Positions 7,096-15,094 of a DNA stretch of 19,403 bases are shown here, one piece after another; the stretch's first letter is position 1, and the number at the start of each line of letters is the position of its first letter. The DNA is from an uncultured Thermomicrobiales bacterium. GTDB taxonomy: Bacteria > Chloroflexota > Chloroflexia > Thermomicrobiales > UBA6265. A program made the translations under genes and the position numbers. The notes under the pieces were generated by a model, which did not search any database, had not been told where the DNA came from, and saw only the letters and a program-made list of their open reading frames with translations. Location of the stretch: the NCBI GenBank assembly GCA_902806365.1, contig CADCWJ010000280.1, forward strand, positions 1 to 19,403, given 5' to 3'.

Positions 7096-8424
7096 GTGGC
7101 GAACCCCATCGCGGCGAGCGTCGGATCGGTGCGGCAACGGTTTGCGGCGATCGGCGAATGGGTGGACAACCCCAGCGTCGACATGGACACGCGTCGCTGG
7201 TTGACCGGCGCGGCGGCGGTGATCCTGATCTCGATCCTGGTGCGCGAGCCGATCCTGGCACTCGTCGGGGTTTGCCTCGCGCTTGTCGCGCTGGGCACCC
7301 GCGTCTGGTGGGAGTACTGCTTCGCCGGGCTGCGTTACATGCGGGCGCTGTCGACGCTCAGGGCATTCTTCGGCGATGAGGTTGAGGTCACGCTGCAGGT
7401 CACGAACGCCAAGCCATTGCCGATCACCCGTCTCGAGGTCGCGGACAGTGCGACGGCGAATGTCCGGATCGTCGATCGCACCCTGGAGCGGACCGATCGA
7501 CCGGGTTTTCGGCTCCTGCGTTCGATGTTCAGCGTCGGCATGTACGAACGGGTGCAGTATCGCTACCGGATCCCGTGCCGCGAGCGCGGCTGGTACATGC
7601 TGGGCCCCGCGCAGCTCACGGCGACCGATCCGCTGGGGCTGGTCACGCGGCGTGAGGCGAGCGCCGCGACCGACGGATTTCTCGTGTACCCGAGAGTCGT
7701 ACCGGTGACCGAGCTGATCGTGCCCGCCCGGCAGCCGTTCGGCGACTTCACGCCCCAGCAATCGCTGATCGAGGATCCATTGCGGATGGCGGGCGTCCGC
7801 GAGTACGTCCCCGGCGACAGCCCAAAGCGGATTCATTGGCGGGCAACGGCGCGGACCGGTGCGCTCCAGACGCGGGTCTACGAGCCGAGTGCCACACCGG
7901 TGGCGGCGATCTTCCTGGATACGATCACGTTTTCCCATCTCTGGAGTGGCCAGAACTCGGCGCAGCTTGAGCTGGCCGTGACGACCGCGGCTTCGCTGGC
8001 GAGCCAGCTTGTGGAGGGCCGGTATCAGGTCGGACTCTATGCCAACGCACCGATCCCGAGGCGGTCGCGTGCGATCCGGATCGCGCCCGGGCGACGCCCC
8101 GGTCATCTCACCCGGATCCTGGAGGATCTCGCGATGCTGGCTCCGGCGTTCGGCGAGCGGATCGAGCGTATGGTCGTCGAAGAGCTGGCCCGCCTGCCAT
8201 GGGGCGCGACGGTCGTCATCGTCACCTGCCGCGTGACCGAAGGCATGCAGCGTTCCCTGCTCCGGCTGAGCCGGAGCTCGGGTACCAAGCGCTTCGTGAT
8301 CGTGGCGATCGGTGACTATCCACAGCTCGTCCCGGAGCTGCGGCGCAGGGTTCCTGTCTATCACCTCGGTGACGAGGAGCCGTGGGATACCATCTCCCAC
8401 ATCACCTTGACCCGGCAGAGATAA
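7096..8424 (+). CDS. DUF58 domain-containing membrane-anchored protein
   Basis: A 442-residue protein. Two hydrophobic helices near the N-terminus (about 35-49 and 52-72) anchor it in the membrane. A beta-rich region follows (about 90-200), then the DUF58 signature VREYVPGDSPKRIHW-RATARTGALQTRVYEP (about 234-264). The C-terminal part resembles a vWA-like fold. DUF58 proteins are partners of MoxR ATPases; their biochemical role is poorly defined and probably concerns the cell envelope. It starts with GTG 5 nt after moxR, with no clear ribosome site, so translational coupling is likely. Only one base separates its stop from the next start. Confidence 0.9.
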   Translation: MANPIAASVGSVRQRFAAIGEWVDNPSVDMDTRRWLTGAAAVILISILVREPILALVGVCLALVALGTRVWWEYCFAGLRYMRALSTLRAFFGDEVEVTLQVTNAKPLPITRLEVADSATANVRIVDRTLERTDRPGFRLLRSMFSVGMYERVQYRYRIPCRERGWYMLGPAQLTATDPLGLVTRREASAATDGFLVYPRVVPVTELIVPARQPFGDFTPQQSLIEDPLRMAGVREYVPGDSPKRIHWRATARTGALQTRVYEPSATPVAAIFLDTITFSHLWSGQNSAQLELAVTTAASLASQLVEGRYQVGLYANAPIPRRSRAIRIAPGRRPGHLTRILEDLAMLAPAFGERIERMVVEELARLPWGATVVIVTCRVTEGMQRSLLRLSRSSGTKRFVIVAIGDYPQLVPELRRRVPVYHLGDEEPWDTISHITLTRQR

Positions 8425-8425
8425 C

Positions 8426-9964
8426 ATGCGCGAAGATCTGCAATCGCTCTTCGGTCCCGAACCGGAACCGCCCCGCGCTCCATCGCCCCGGTCGTGGAGG
8501 ACGGCCTGGCCGACGCTTTTCCTGATCCCCGGCCTGATCGCCGCGCTTCACGCCGCGGCCTGGTCCCTGCCCCTCGCGCTGTTGCTCGGCGAGACATTCG
8601 GGCTCTCCGATGGGCGGCCGGAGCCCTGGCCGGGGGCGATCGCGCTGCTCTGGCTTGCGGCGTACTGGTCGGCAACCGTGATCGGGCAGTCAACGCTGGG
8701 GGAGCGCCGGGCTCAGCTGCTCACGATCGCGACCTGGGCGGCGGCGGTGATCGCCTGGTTCGGCCTCGAGCCGATCTACCGGGAGAGCGGGATCTGGCGT
8801 GATCCCGGCTCGCTGGTCGAGGGCAACGCCTATCTCGTCCCGCCGATCCTGCTCTCGCTGGCGGTCTGGTGGCAAGGCATGCGCTACGCCGTCGACCTGC
8901 CGGTGATGAGCGCCGAGGAGCTGCGCGGCGTCACCCAGCGCGATTGGATCACCCTCGGCGGATCGCTGGTATGCGCGGTCGTGATCGGTGGGGAGATGGG
9001 GGATCATGCCCTTTCGGTCGCGAGGTTCGCCGTTCCCCTGACCGTGATCCTGAGCCTGGCCCTGGTGGCGGCGGCGGAGGTCGAGGCGACCCGAAAACTC
9101 GCGGTGCGACGGGGCGGGCAGGCTCCCGGCTGGGAACGCTGGGCCCGGCTCTCGGGTGGTCTCGGGGTCGGTGTCGTGATGGTGACCCTGGTCGTGCTTG
9201 CGCTGCTCACGCCAGGCGCGCTGAATGCCGCCGTGGCCGGGATCGTCTCCATCGTCAAGTTGCTTGGGATCGTGCTCGTCTACATCCTGTACGCGCTGTT
9301 CTACGCCCTGTACGAGATCGTGCGCGCGGTGACGAGCCTGATCCAGTATCTCTTCGGCGACGTTCTTGGGCCGATCGCGCTGCCGGAGACGACATTTGCG
9401 CCACCGGCGCCCTTGCAGGACCAGTTCCCGGAACGGCCGCCGCAGGAGGAGTGGGAATACGCAATCCTGCTCCGGTGGGCGGTGCTTGCGATTGCCCTGG
9501 TCCTGATTGGGATCCTGCTCTTCCGGTTCGGCCGGAGGCGGCGTCAACTGCTCGAGGCGGGTGCCCTGGAGGCGACCCGCGACAGCGTCTTCTCCGCCGG
9601 GCTCGCGAAGCAGCAGTTGCGCGATCTCTTCCGGCGGCGGCATCGGGTTGAGCGCCCCGCGGCGCTCGACCTGGACAGCCAGCCGGCCAATGTGCGGGAG
9701 GCGATGCGCTACCTGCAGACGCTCGCCGGGCGCCAGGATGCCGGGCGCCGGGACGCGGAAACGCCGGACGACTTCGTGCGACGGCTGCGTGGAACGTGGA
9801 TCGGCCTGGGGGCGCCGCTGAACGACCTGGCCGCCCGCTACGAGCGGATCCGCTACGGTGAGCAGGCGGATACGGTGGAGAGCCCGGATCACCGCCCGGC
9901 GATCGAGGACTGGAACCAGATCTGGCGTGCCCGCAAGGACGTCGTGCCCCCTCCCAGGGAGTGA
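8426..9964 (+). CDS. Polytopic membrane protein with C-terminal DUF4129-like domain
   Basis: A 512-residue protein with about eight or nine membrane segments (roughly 30-55, 68-88, 98-114, 136-150, 174-190, 200-218, 242-263, 268-302, 349-368). A basic cytoplasmic tail follows. Residues about 420-480 match the DUF4129 pattern: NVREAMRYLQTLAG, AETPDDFVRRLR, then RYERIRYGEQ. In other bacteria DUF4129 is often fused or adjacent to a TgpA-type transglutaminase in MoxR-DUF58 operons; no transglutaminase domain is visible here, so the operon appears to be a reduced form. The ATG starts one base after the DUF58 stop. The gene is convergent with the minus-strand CxxC/CxxH protein. Confidence 0.8.
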   Translation: MREDLQSLFGPEPEPPRAPSPRSWRTAWPTLFLIPGLIAALHAAAWSLPLALLLGETFGLSDGRPEPWPGAIALLWLAAYWSATVIGQSTLGERRAQLLTIATWAAAVIAWFGLEPIYRESGIWRDPGSLVEGNAYLVPPILLSLAVWWQGMRYAVDLPVMSAEELRGVTQRDWITLGGSLVCAVVIGGEMGDHALSVARFAVPLTVILSLALVAAAEVEATRKLAVRRGGQAPGWERWARLSGGLGVGVVMVTLVVLALLTPGALNAAVAGIVSIVKLLGIVLVYILYALFYALYEIVRAVTSLIQYLFGDVLGPIALPETTFAPPAPLQDQFPERPPQEEWEYAILLRWAVLAIALVLIGILLFRFGRRRRQLLEAGALEATRDSVFSAGLAKQQLRDLFRRRHRVERPAALDLDSQPANVREAMRYLQTLAGRQDAGRRDAETPDDFVRRLRGTWIGLGAPLNDLAARYERIRYGEQADTVESPDHRPAIEDWNQIWRARKDVVPPPRE

Positions 9965-9971
9965 TCCCTGG
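9954..9971 (+). terminator. Small hairpin at the end of the MoxR operon
   Basis: CCAGGGA-gtga-TCCCTGG, a 7-bp stem overlapping the stop codon of the DUF4129 gene. No T-tract follows. The rest of the roughly 150-nt convergent spacer (9965-10114) shows nothing else I can name. Weak terminator candidate. Confidence 0.3.
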
Positions 9972-10114
9972 CGACGGCGTCAACCGTGGAACGGGTTTCC
10001 CTCCGAGGCAATTTGACTCTGCCGGAATCGGGGGACCCCGTTGGCCATGCAGGGAGGGTACCGATGCCGCTGCTACGCTCCTCCCGGATGCGGGAACGAT
10101 CCCGGCCGCTCCGG

Positions 10115-10846
10115 TCAGCCGGCCCGGTCACGGTCGATCCCGGAGGCGCCCGCGACATGGATGACGGTCCGGACCGCCGCTCCCTTCTCCTCTCCGGAGG
10201 GCTCTTGCCGGTTGCGGTAATCGTGCTTGCGAACGATCTCGTTGAGATGGGCGAGCAATGTCTCCTCGGTTCGGAGCGCGCGATCGCGCAGGCACGCGAA
10301 CGCGACGGAACCCCCGCTGACGCCGAGCGCGCGCCGAAGGTGCGGGATGCACAGCCCCTCGGACGCCTCATAGGCCGCTCGTGTCGCATCATCTTCAAGC
10401 TGGGCAACAAGGGTGCGGATCAGCGCCGTCTCGGATTCGTCGCGCAGCTCGCACGCCGGGCAGGGGCGGCGCGGCGTGCCGACATCGGCGGTTTGCCCCC
10501 GACCGCGTGACCCACCGAGTGCAGCGGCCAGGCGTCCGCCGATGGGTGAGCGCCCGCTGAGCCCACGAAGCTCGCGGATGGTGCGCATGACCACGTCACG
10601 GTACAAGGTCGCGGTGCCGAGGATAAACGCGGTTTCGAGCCATTGCCGGGCGTGAAGGGTGCAGTAGCCGGTTGCCTCGGTCAGCTCGGCGCGGATCGCG
10701 GGATCACCCAGCGCGTCGTAATTGGTGGACTCGATCAGGCGCTGAACGTTCTGGAGCACGATCCGGCAGACCGGGCACCCCTCCTCGGCGAAGGCGTCCT
10801 GCAGGTTGAAAGCGCCCTGCGGTGGCAACCGGGCGGAATGGGTCAC
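10115..10846 (-). CDS. Double CxxC/CxxH repeat protein, DUF6062-like
   Basis: A 243-residue soluble protein of unknown function. It shows two copies of one module: CPVC (Cys24, Cys27) with GYCTLH (Cys62, His65), and CPAC (Cys129, Cys132) with GLCIPH (Cys156, His159). The first copy also has the LIESTNYDALGDPAIRAEL helix. Each CxxC...CxxH set could bind one metal ion (zinc, perhaps Fe-S); this is inference. The pattern resembles families annotated as DUF6062, by recall. GTG at 10846 is chosen because AAGGAG lies 8 nt upstream. The gene starts 39 nt after the CorC-family gene on the same strand, so the two are probably one operon. The C-terminal ~35 residues are charged and look disordered. Confidence 0.75.
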   Translation of the reverse strand: MTHSARLPPQGAFNLQDAFAEEGCPVCRIVLQNVQRLIESTNYDALGDPAIRAELTEATGYCTLHARQWLETAFILGTATLYRDVVMRTIRELRGLSGRSPIGGRLAAALGGSRGRGQTADVGTPRRPCPACELRDESETALIRTLVAQLEDDATRAAYEASEGLCIPHLRRALGVSGGSVAFACLRDRALRTEETLLAHLNEIVRKHDYRNRQEPSGEEKGAAVRTVIHVAGASGIDRDRAG

Positions 10847-10885
10847 TTCGTCATCTCCTTTCCCCGGCCTGGCGCGGTCGGTGGT

Positions 10886-12226
10886 CTACCGAATGGTTGC
10901 GGCGGCATCCGCGCTGGACTCGCCAGCAACGGTGCCTTTTGGAGGAACCACCAGGATCTTGTCGATCCGGATGCCATCCTTGTCCATCACCTCGAAGCGG
11001 ATCCCCTCCCATGTCAGCTCCTCGGCCAGGTCCGGGATGTACCCGAGCTGGTCCATCAGAAAGCCGGCGATCGTCTCGAACCGACCCTCGTCCTCGCCCG
11101 GCAGCGTGTCGATCGCGAAAAGCTCCCGGAACTCATGGGCGGGGAAGACGCCATCGAGCAGCCACGAGCCATCGTCGCGTCGGACACCGCCCTTGACGTC
11201 CGACTGGTTCGGATCGTCGATCTCGCCGACGAGATCGGAGAGTATGTCGTTGAACGTGAGGAGTCCCTCGACGCCACCGTACTCGTCGATCACGATCGCC
11301 ATCGATGCGCGATGCTGGCGCATCTGCTCGATGATCGAAAGCACCGGTGCGATCTCGGGAACGAAGAGCGCCGGCTGCATCGCATCGCGAATATCGGTCG
11401 ACTCCCCGCGCACCTGCCGCCGCCACAGCTCGCGGGTGGCGACAACCCCAACGACGTTATCGACGGATCCATCGACGACGGGAAAGAAGCTGTGCGGCCG
11501 CTCGCCCATCCGCCGGCGCGTGACCTCGTCCGGATCCGTGAGATCGAGGTAGTCCATGCGATGGCGCGGGGTCATCACCTCGTTCGCGCTGCGATCGCCG
11601 ATATCGAACACACCCTCGACCATCGAGCGCTCGGAATCGTGGAAGATGCCCGCCTCGGCGCCCTGCTTGAGCAGGAGGTAAATCTCCTCTTCGGTGATGG
11701 CGGGCTCGCTGGGCGCCTTCGCTCCCATCAGGCGAAGGACCAGATCGCTCGAGACGCCAAGCAACGTGACCGCCGGAGCGGCGATGCGCGAGAGCATCTT
11801 CATGGGCCCCGCGACGAGGCAGGCGACATTCTCCGGCTGCTGGATCGCCAGCCGCTTCGGCACCAGCTCGCCAATGATGAGGGACAGATACGTGATGACG
11901 GCAACCACCGCGAAGACGCTGATCCCGTCACTGTAGCGGCCGATCCAAGGGATCCGGGCGAGTGTTTCCCCGAGCGGTGCCGCGAGTGCGGCGCCGCCGA
12001 ACACGCCGTTGACCACACCGATGAGGGTGATCCCGACCTGCACGGTGGAGAGAAACCGGTTGGGATTTTCCGCCAGCTCGAGGGCGGCTTTGGCGCCGCG
12101 CCTGTTCGCGTCGACCCGTTGCTGGAGCCGGGAGGTGCGCGACGAAACGATTGCCAGCTCGGACAACGCGAGCAGGCCGTTGACGACGATCAGGAGAAAG
12201 ATGACGATGATCTGCAAGGCGATCAA
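10886..12226 (-). CDS. CorC/HlyC-family (hemolysin-related) membrane protein: DUF21-CBS-CBS-CorC
   Basis: A 446-residue protein with the standard architecture. The DUF21/CNNM transmembrane domain covers about residues 1-170, starting IALQIIVIFLLIVVNGLLAL and including GELVPKRLAI. Two CBS domains follow (about 205-265 and 270-325, with IVIDEYGGVEGLLTF). A C-terminal CorC_HlyC domain covers about 345-425 (GSWLLDGVFPAHEF, TIAGFLMDQLGYIP). Family members are linked to magnesium/cobalt export or resistance and bind Mg-ATP at the CBS pair; hemolysis is a historical label. The only suitable start is TTG at 12226 because an in-frame stop lies about 45 nt upstream. The ribosome site is weak (AAAGG at about 11 nt). 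It precedes the CxxC/CxxH gene by 39 nt. Confidence 0.93.
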   Translation of the reverse strand: MIALQIIVIFLLIVVNGLLALSELAIVSSRTSRLQQRVDANRRGAKAALELAENPNRFLSTVQVGITLIGVVNGVFGGAALAAPLGETLARIPWIGRYSDGISVFAVVAVITYLSLIIGELVPKRLAIQQPENVACLVAGPMKMLSRIAAPAVTLLGVSSDLVLRLMGAKAPSEPAITEEEIYLLLKQGAEAGIFHDSERSMVEGVFDIGDRSANEVMTPRHRMDYLDLTDPDEVTRRRMGERPHSFFPVVDGSVDNVVGVVATRELWRRQVRGESTDIRDAMQPALFVPEIAPVLSIIEQMRQHRASMAIVIDEYGGVEGLLTFNDILSDLVGEIDDPNQSDVKGGVRRDDGSWLLDGVFPAHEFRELFAIDTLPGEDEGRFETIAGFLMDQLGYIPDLAEELTWEGIRFEVMDKDGIRIDKILVVPPKGTVAGESSADAAATIR

Positions 12227-12314
12227 GAGCAGGAGTACCTTTCGGACGGCTGGACCTGCAGCGGGTGATCAACGATGCATGGCCGATCCGGATTGCCGCT
12301 CAAGTGTGACCTGA

Positions 12315-12339
12315 CTCCAGGCAATTGACCATTGCGGAG
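12315..12339 (-). terminator. Hairpin downstream of the anti-sigma gene
   Basis: On the plus strand CTCC-ag-GCAAT (12315-12325) pairs with ATTGC-GGAG (12331-12339): nine pairs, a 2-nt bulge and a 5-nt loop. It lies 22 nt beyond the anti-sigma stop, so it may separate the sigma/anti-sigma operon from the CorC gene. No T-tract. Confidence 0.35.
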
Positions 12340-12361
12340 GGCGGGGGGGCGCCGTCGCGCG

Positions 12362-13138
12362 CTACTGAATCCATCCCCCCAACGAGAGTGGCGAGGTCGG
12401 GGCGCTGCTTCCCCCCACCGGTTCCGCCGACAACGCGACCGCGTGGTAGGCGCGGAACGGCTCCGGTGCGGCAACAAGGCCCTGCCCAATGCCGGAAGCA
12501 TCCACCGCGAGGGAACCGGCGCTGACCTGTTGACCGTTCTCCTTGAACAACCAGATTTGATACGCTCGATCGGATGGCAATGGAGTCAGCCCGATTGCCA
12601 CGAGCAATGCCTGGTCGCTGTTGGGATTGACGTACATCACGCCGGTTGCACCGGTGTCGAAGTCCGAGTCGGTGAGGGCGTGCGCCGTGCCGTTCCCGGT
12701 GATCAACCCGGCGATCCGGTCCCGATCTCCCGAGTCCTGGAGGAGCAGGTAATTCCAGCCGCCGAGCACGAGGGCGGCGACGAGCAACAGCGCCGCCGTC
12801 GCCCATGCGGCGGTGAGCGAAGGGTGCCGATTACTGCTCCCGCTCGTCAACACCGGTCCCGGGGTGGGCGACGACCGGGCGGCAGGCACGCGCCCCGGCC
12901 CTGATTCCACCCGGGCCATGACTGCCTGGCGGACCTCTGGCTGCGGCGAGCCCGCACTGACGAGAAGACTTGTGGTTTCCAGCAGGGCGGCGAATGCCTG
13001 ACGACACCTCTCACAGCCGGCGAGGTGGCGCTCAACCGCACGCACCTGATGCTCCTCAAGGGCTCCAGTCGCATAGTCCGGCAGCAGTTCTTCGATATCG
13101 TCATGGGGAGCGTTCGCGTTCCCCGTCACGCCGGACAC
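12362..13138 (-). CDS. RskA-type membrane anti-sigma factor with zinc-binding domain
   Basis: A 258-residue bitopic protein. The cytoplasmic anti-sigma domain (about 10-60) contains the ZAS motif H-x3-C-x2-C (His38, Cys42, Cys45 in RHLAGCERC), which normally grips the sigma factor. A Pro/Ser-rich linker leads to one membrane helix (about 111-133), then an extracytoplasmic RskA-like domain (about 160-250: ALLVAIGLTPLPSDRAYQIWLF, and FRAYHAVALSAEP). It should hold the ECF sigma factor encoded just upstream until an envelope or redox signal triggers release. I chose GTG at 13138 (GGAG at 6-nt spacing). A TTG at 13231 would overlap the sigma gene, has no site of its own and adds an atypical basic leader. 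GTG at 13129 is another option. Confidence 0.9.
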   Translation of the reverse strand: MSGVTGNANAPHDDIEELLPDYATGALEEHQVRAVERHLAGCERCRQAFAALLETTSLLVSAGSPQPEVRQAVMARVESGPGRVPAARSSPTPGPVLTSGSSNRHPSLTAAWATAALLLVAALVLGGWNYLLLQDSGDRDRIAGLITGNGTAHALTDSDFDTGATGVMYVNPNSDQALLVAIGLTPLPSDRAYQIWLFKENGQQVSAGSLAVDASGIGQGLVAAPEPFRAYHAVALSAEPVGGSSAPTSPLSLGGWIQ

Positions 13139-13217
13139 GTCCTGCTCCGCACCGCAACCAGGCGGAAGCGATGGAAGACGAACAACGGTCGCGGGGATCG
13201 ATGGCGGTCTCGTTCGA

Positions 13218-13817
13218 TCATGCCGGACCAATTCCTTCCGCTGTCAAACGTTCACGAAGCTGGCCCAGCCCGCGACGCATCCGCGATTTCACGGTCCCGA
13301 GAGGTTCGTTCAGGCGCACTGCGATTTCCGACTGGGAATACCCTATGGCGTACAGATCGAGTACCTGGCGCTGCGATTCCGGAAGCGCGGCCATTGCCCG
13401 CTCGACACGCTCCCGGCGGATCCTGTCCCACGCCTGATCCGAAGGATCGGGGCCACCCTCCGGCAGCCGAAGATAGGGGTCATCATCCTGGGTGCCTTCG
13501 TGCCGAGGCGCATGCTGCGGTCTCCGGCCGCGACGACGAAGCTCGTTGATGGCGAGATTGTGAGCAACGCTCAGGATCCACGGAAGGACCCTGCCCTCGG
13601 ATTCGCGATAGGTGTCCGCGCGGTCCCAGGCTCGCAGGAAGACTTCCTGCAGGAGGTCTTCAGCCGATTGTCGATCACTGACGATGCGAACCAGCAACGC
13701 GTAGACCCGCCGCGCGTGCCGGTCGTAGAGTTCGTTTATGGCTCCGGGATCGCCCTCGCCAACACGGACCATAAGGGACGGGTCCGAATCCCGGTTGGTG
13801 GTGCCGAATCGCTTCAC
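13218..13817 (-). CDS. ECF-type RNA polymerase sigma factor
   Basis: A 199-residue extracytoplasmic-function sigma factor. Region 2 (about 27-97) reads LYDRHARRVYALLVRIV, then SAEDLLQEVFLRAW and LPWILSVAHNLAINELRRR. Region 4 (about 138-191) contains LPESQRQVLDLYAIGYSQSEIA and LGTVKSRMRRGL, the promoter -35 recognition helix-turn-helix. Pairing with an RskA-like anti-sigma factor points to the SigK/RskA type of ECF group. The start is GTG at 13817 with AAGGA 5 nt upstream; an in-frame ATG at 13877 lacks a ribosome site. The anti-sigma gene follows by 79 nt. A GGAAC/CGTC-type autoregulatory promoter was looked for and not found convincingly. Confidence 0.95.
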   Translation of the reverse strand: MKRFGTTNRDSDPSLMVRVGEGDPGAINELYDRHARRVYALLVRIVSDRQSAEDLLQEVFLRAWDRADTYRESEGRVLPWILSVAHNLAINELRRRGRRPQHAPRHEGTQDDDPYLRLPEGGPDPSDQAWDRIRRERVERAMAALPESQRQVLDLYAIGYSQSEIAVRLNEPLGTVKSRMRRGLGQLRERLTAEGIGPA

Positions 13818-14217
13818 CGGCGTCCTTGACCACGTGCGGCGCGTTGGCCCCTGATCTGCGAGCGAGACCTTCCCCATTGCTGGCAGGGACCAACTTCAGC
13901 CCCGAGGAGCTTGTCCTGACACCGCCCTGGCGGTCGATATGTCGCCGCGTCTGGAAGGGCCAGCATAGCAGACGCCATCCATGCCGAAGTTTTCAGGGGC
14001 GATCGCGACGCGCAGGGGCGCGCAATCAGGCCGATCGTCAAGACCGGCCAGGAGTAAGCGTCTCCACCTGATCGTCACGCCGCTCGTGTTGCGCTCGTCG
14101 CCGCGGCCTTCCCCAAGGTGATCCCACACTCTTCACTACACCGCGGGGACGGGGTTGGATCACTTCCGGCACCGAACCACTCCATGCTGAGCAGGGCGCC
14201 ACGTCGACACGATATCG
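13818..14217. other. Intergenic region upstream of the sigma gene
   Basis: About 400 nt without a credible gene. It should hold the sigma-operon promoter (minus strand) and the end of the secreted-protein transcript. I see TATGCT on the minus strand (13967-13962), a possible -10 without a good -35. There is also a small inverted repeat ACCGCC-ct-GGCGGT (13921-13934) and an imperfect 9-bp inverted repeat 14116-14124/14157-14165 beyond the secreted-protein stop. None is convincing alone. Confidence 0.4.
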
Positions 14218-14805
14218 TTATGCGTCGCGCTGGTCCGCCGACGGCATTGGGTCGGTAACGATCGGAGTGGCCGGTTCCGGAGACGCGTTGGGGGTGGCGG
14301 TCGGGGAGAACGTGTTCGGCACGCTCGTGATCGAACCGAGACCGCCTGGATCCCGGGTCGCCTGGAGCACGACTGCACCCGCCTCGTCGCCGGATCGGAG
14401 TTGCACGATCCCGAGCCTTCGGAGCTCCTTGTGGTACCACCAGCAGCCACCGGCGCCAGATGCGTCGGCTTCGAAGGAGCATAGTGACGTGAACGCGCGC
14501 GCCTCGGGCGAACCGTCCTCCCCGAACCGGCCCTCGACAACGACGACGTAGCGCTGGCCGGGTGCGAGGCCGGAGAAAGCGAACTGTGCGGTCCAGCGCG
14601 AGGTGTCGACATCTCCGCCGTGGAAGGTCACGGTACCAACACCGGATGCGTCACCCGAGCCCGCGGGGGCGGCGAAGGCCAGCGCGTTCGTGCTTTCATG
14701 CTCCGCGCTGACCGGGCGGAATCCGCCGATCACACCGGCGATCGCGAGGATCGCCGGGATGGTCACGATCATCAGCGCCCGGTTGACACTGTTTCGCTTC
14801 TTCAT
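14218..14805 (-). CDS. Secreted or lipid-free exported protein, unknown family
   Basis: A 195-residue protein with a classic Sec signal peptide: MKKRNSVNRA basic end, a hydrophobic core (11-28), and a likely cleavage after PVSA (34). The mature part looks like a small beta-sandwich (about 45-150), with FSGLAPGQRYVVVVEGRF, two cysteines (Cys109, Cys121) that could form a disulfide, and a Pro/Thr/Ser-rich tail (about 163-190) that may span the cell wall. I do not recognise a named family; a CHRD-like or SOD-like fold is possible. The ATG at 14805 is preceded by AGGGA at 8 nt, and the longer upstream frame is basic and non-signal-like, so it is rejected. It lies upstream of the sigma gene on the same strand and may belong to its regulon, which is inference. 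Confidence 0.75.
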   Translation of the reverse strand: MKKRNSVNRALMIVTIPAILAIAGVIGGFRPVSAEHESTNALAFAAPAGSGDASGVGTVTFHGGDVDTSRWTAQFAFSGLAPGQRYVVVVEGRFGEDGSPEARAFTSLCSFEADASGAGGCWWYHKELRRLGIVQLRSGDEAGAVVLQATRDPGGLGSITSVPNTFSPTATPNASPEPATPIVTDPMPSADQRDA

Positions 14806-14847
14806 CTCGTCTTCCCTGGATTGGCGATTGCGCTCCGTTTGCCCTGC

Positions 14848-14884
14848 CCGCGCACCGACGAACGGGAATCGTGCCGGTGCGCGG
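14848..14884 (-). other. Hairpin between the helicase gene and the secreted-protein gene
   Basis: CCGCGCACCG (14848-14857) pairs exactly with CGGTGCGCGG (14875-14884). An inner ACGA/TCGT stem (14858-14861 with 14869-14872) adds four pairs across a 2-nt bulge. It lies 43 nt before the secreted-protein start and 210 nt after the helicase stop, so it could be a terminator for the helicase operon or a leader structure. The rest of the 289-nt spacer 14806-15094 shows nothing further. Confidence 0.4.
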
Positions 14885-15094
14885 CCACCGGTCATTCGCG
14901 CCGGGAAGTACGTGAGGAGTCGATCGCCGTCTCGGAAACCACGGCCACGCGCTCGCCGACGATCCTGACGGTGACTCCCGATCAGGGGCACCTCGCGGCC
15001 GGATGGACCCGGGCGAGGAGATCCCGACGCGGACGTGCTCCCGGTCTCACGATCCGAACCCCATCCCCGTCTGGCAGCGGGTTCCCCCGTTGCA

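Noticed and set aside
6928..8427. 499-codon minus-strand open frame opposite the DUF58 gene
   Set aside because: It is the shadow of a clear DUF58 gene and has charged, domain-free composition.
10643..12268. 541-codon plus-strand open frame opposite the CorC-family gene
   Set aside because: The translation is rich in Asp, Arg, His and Leu without domains, while the minus strand encodes a complete DUF21-CBS-CBS-CorC protein.
13139..13231. TTG start for the anti-sigma factor overlapping the sigma stop
   Set aside because: No ribosome site and an atypical Arg/Pro leader; GTG at 13138 with GGAG is better.
14806..15094. ECF-type GGAAC/CGTC promoter before the secreted-protein gene
   Set aside because: GGAAC occurs on the minus strand near 15080, but no CGTC-like -10 lies at the proper spacing.
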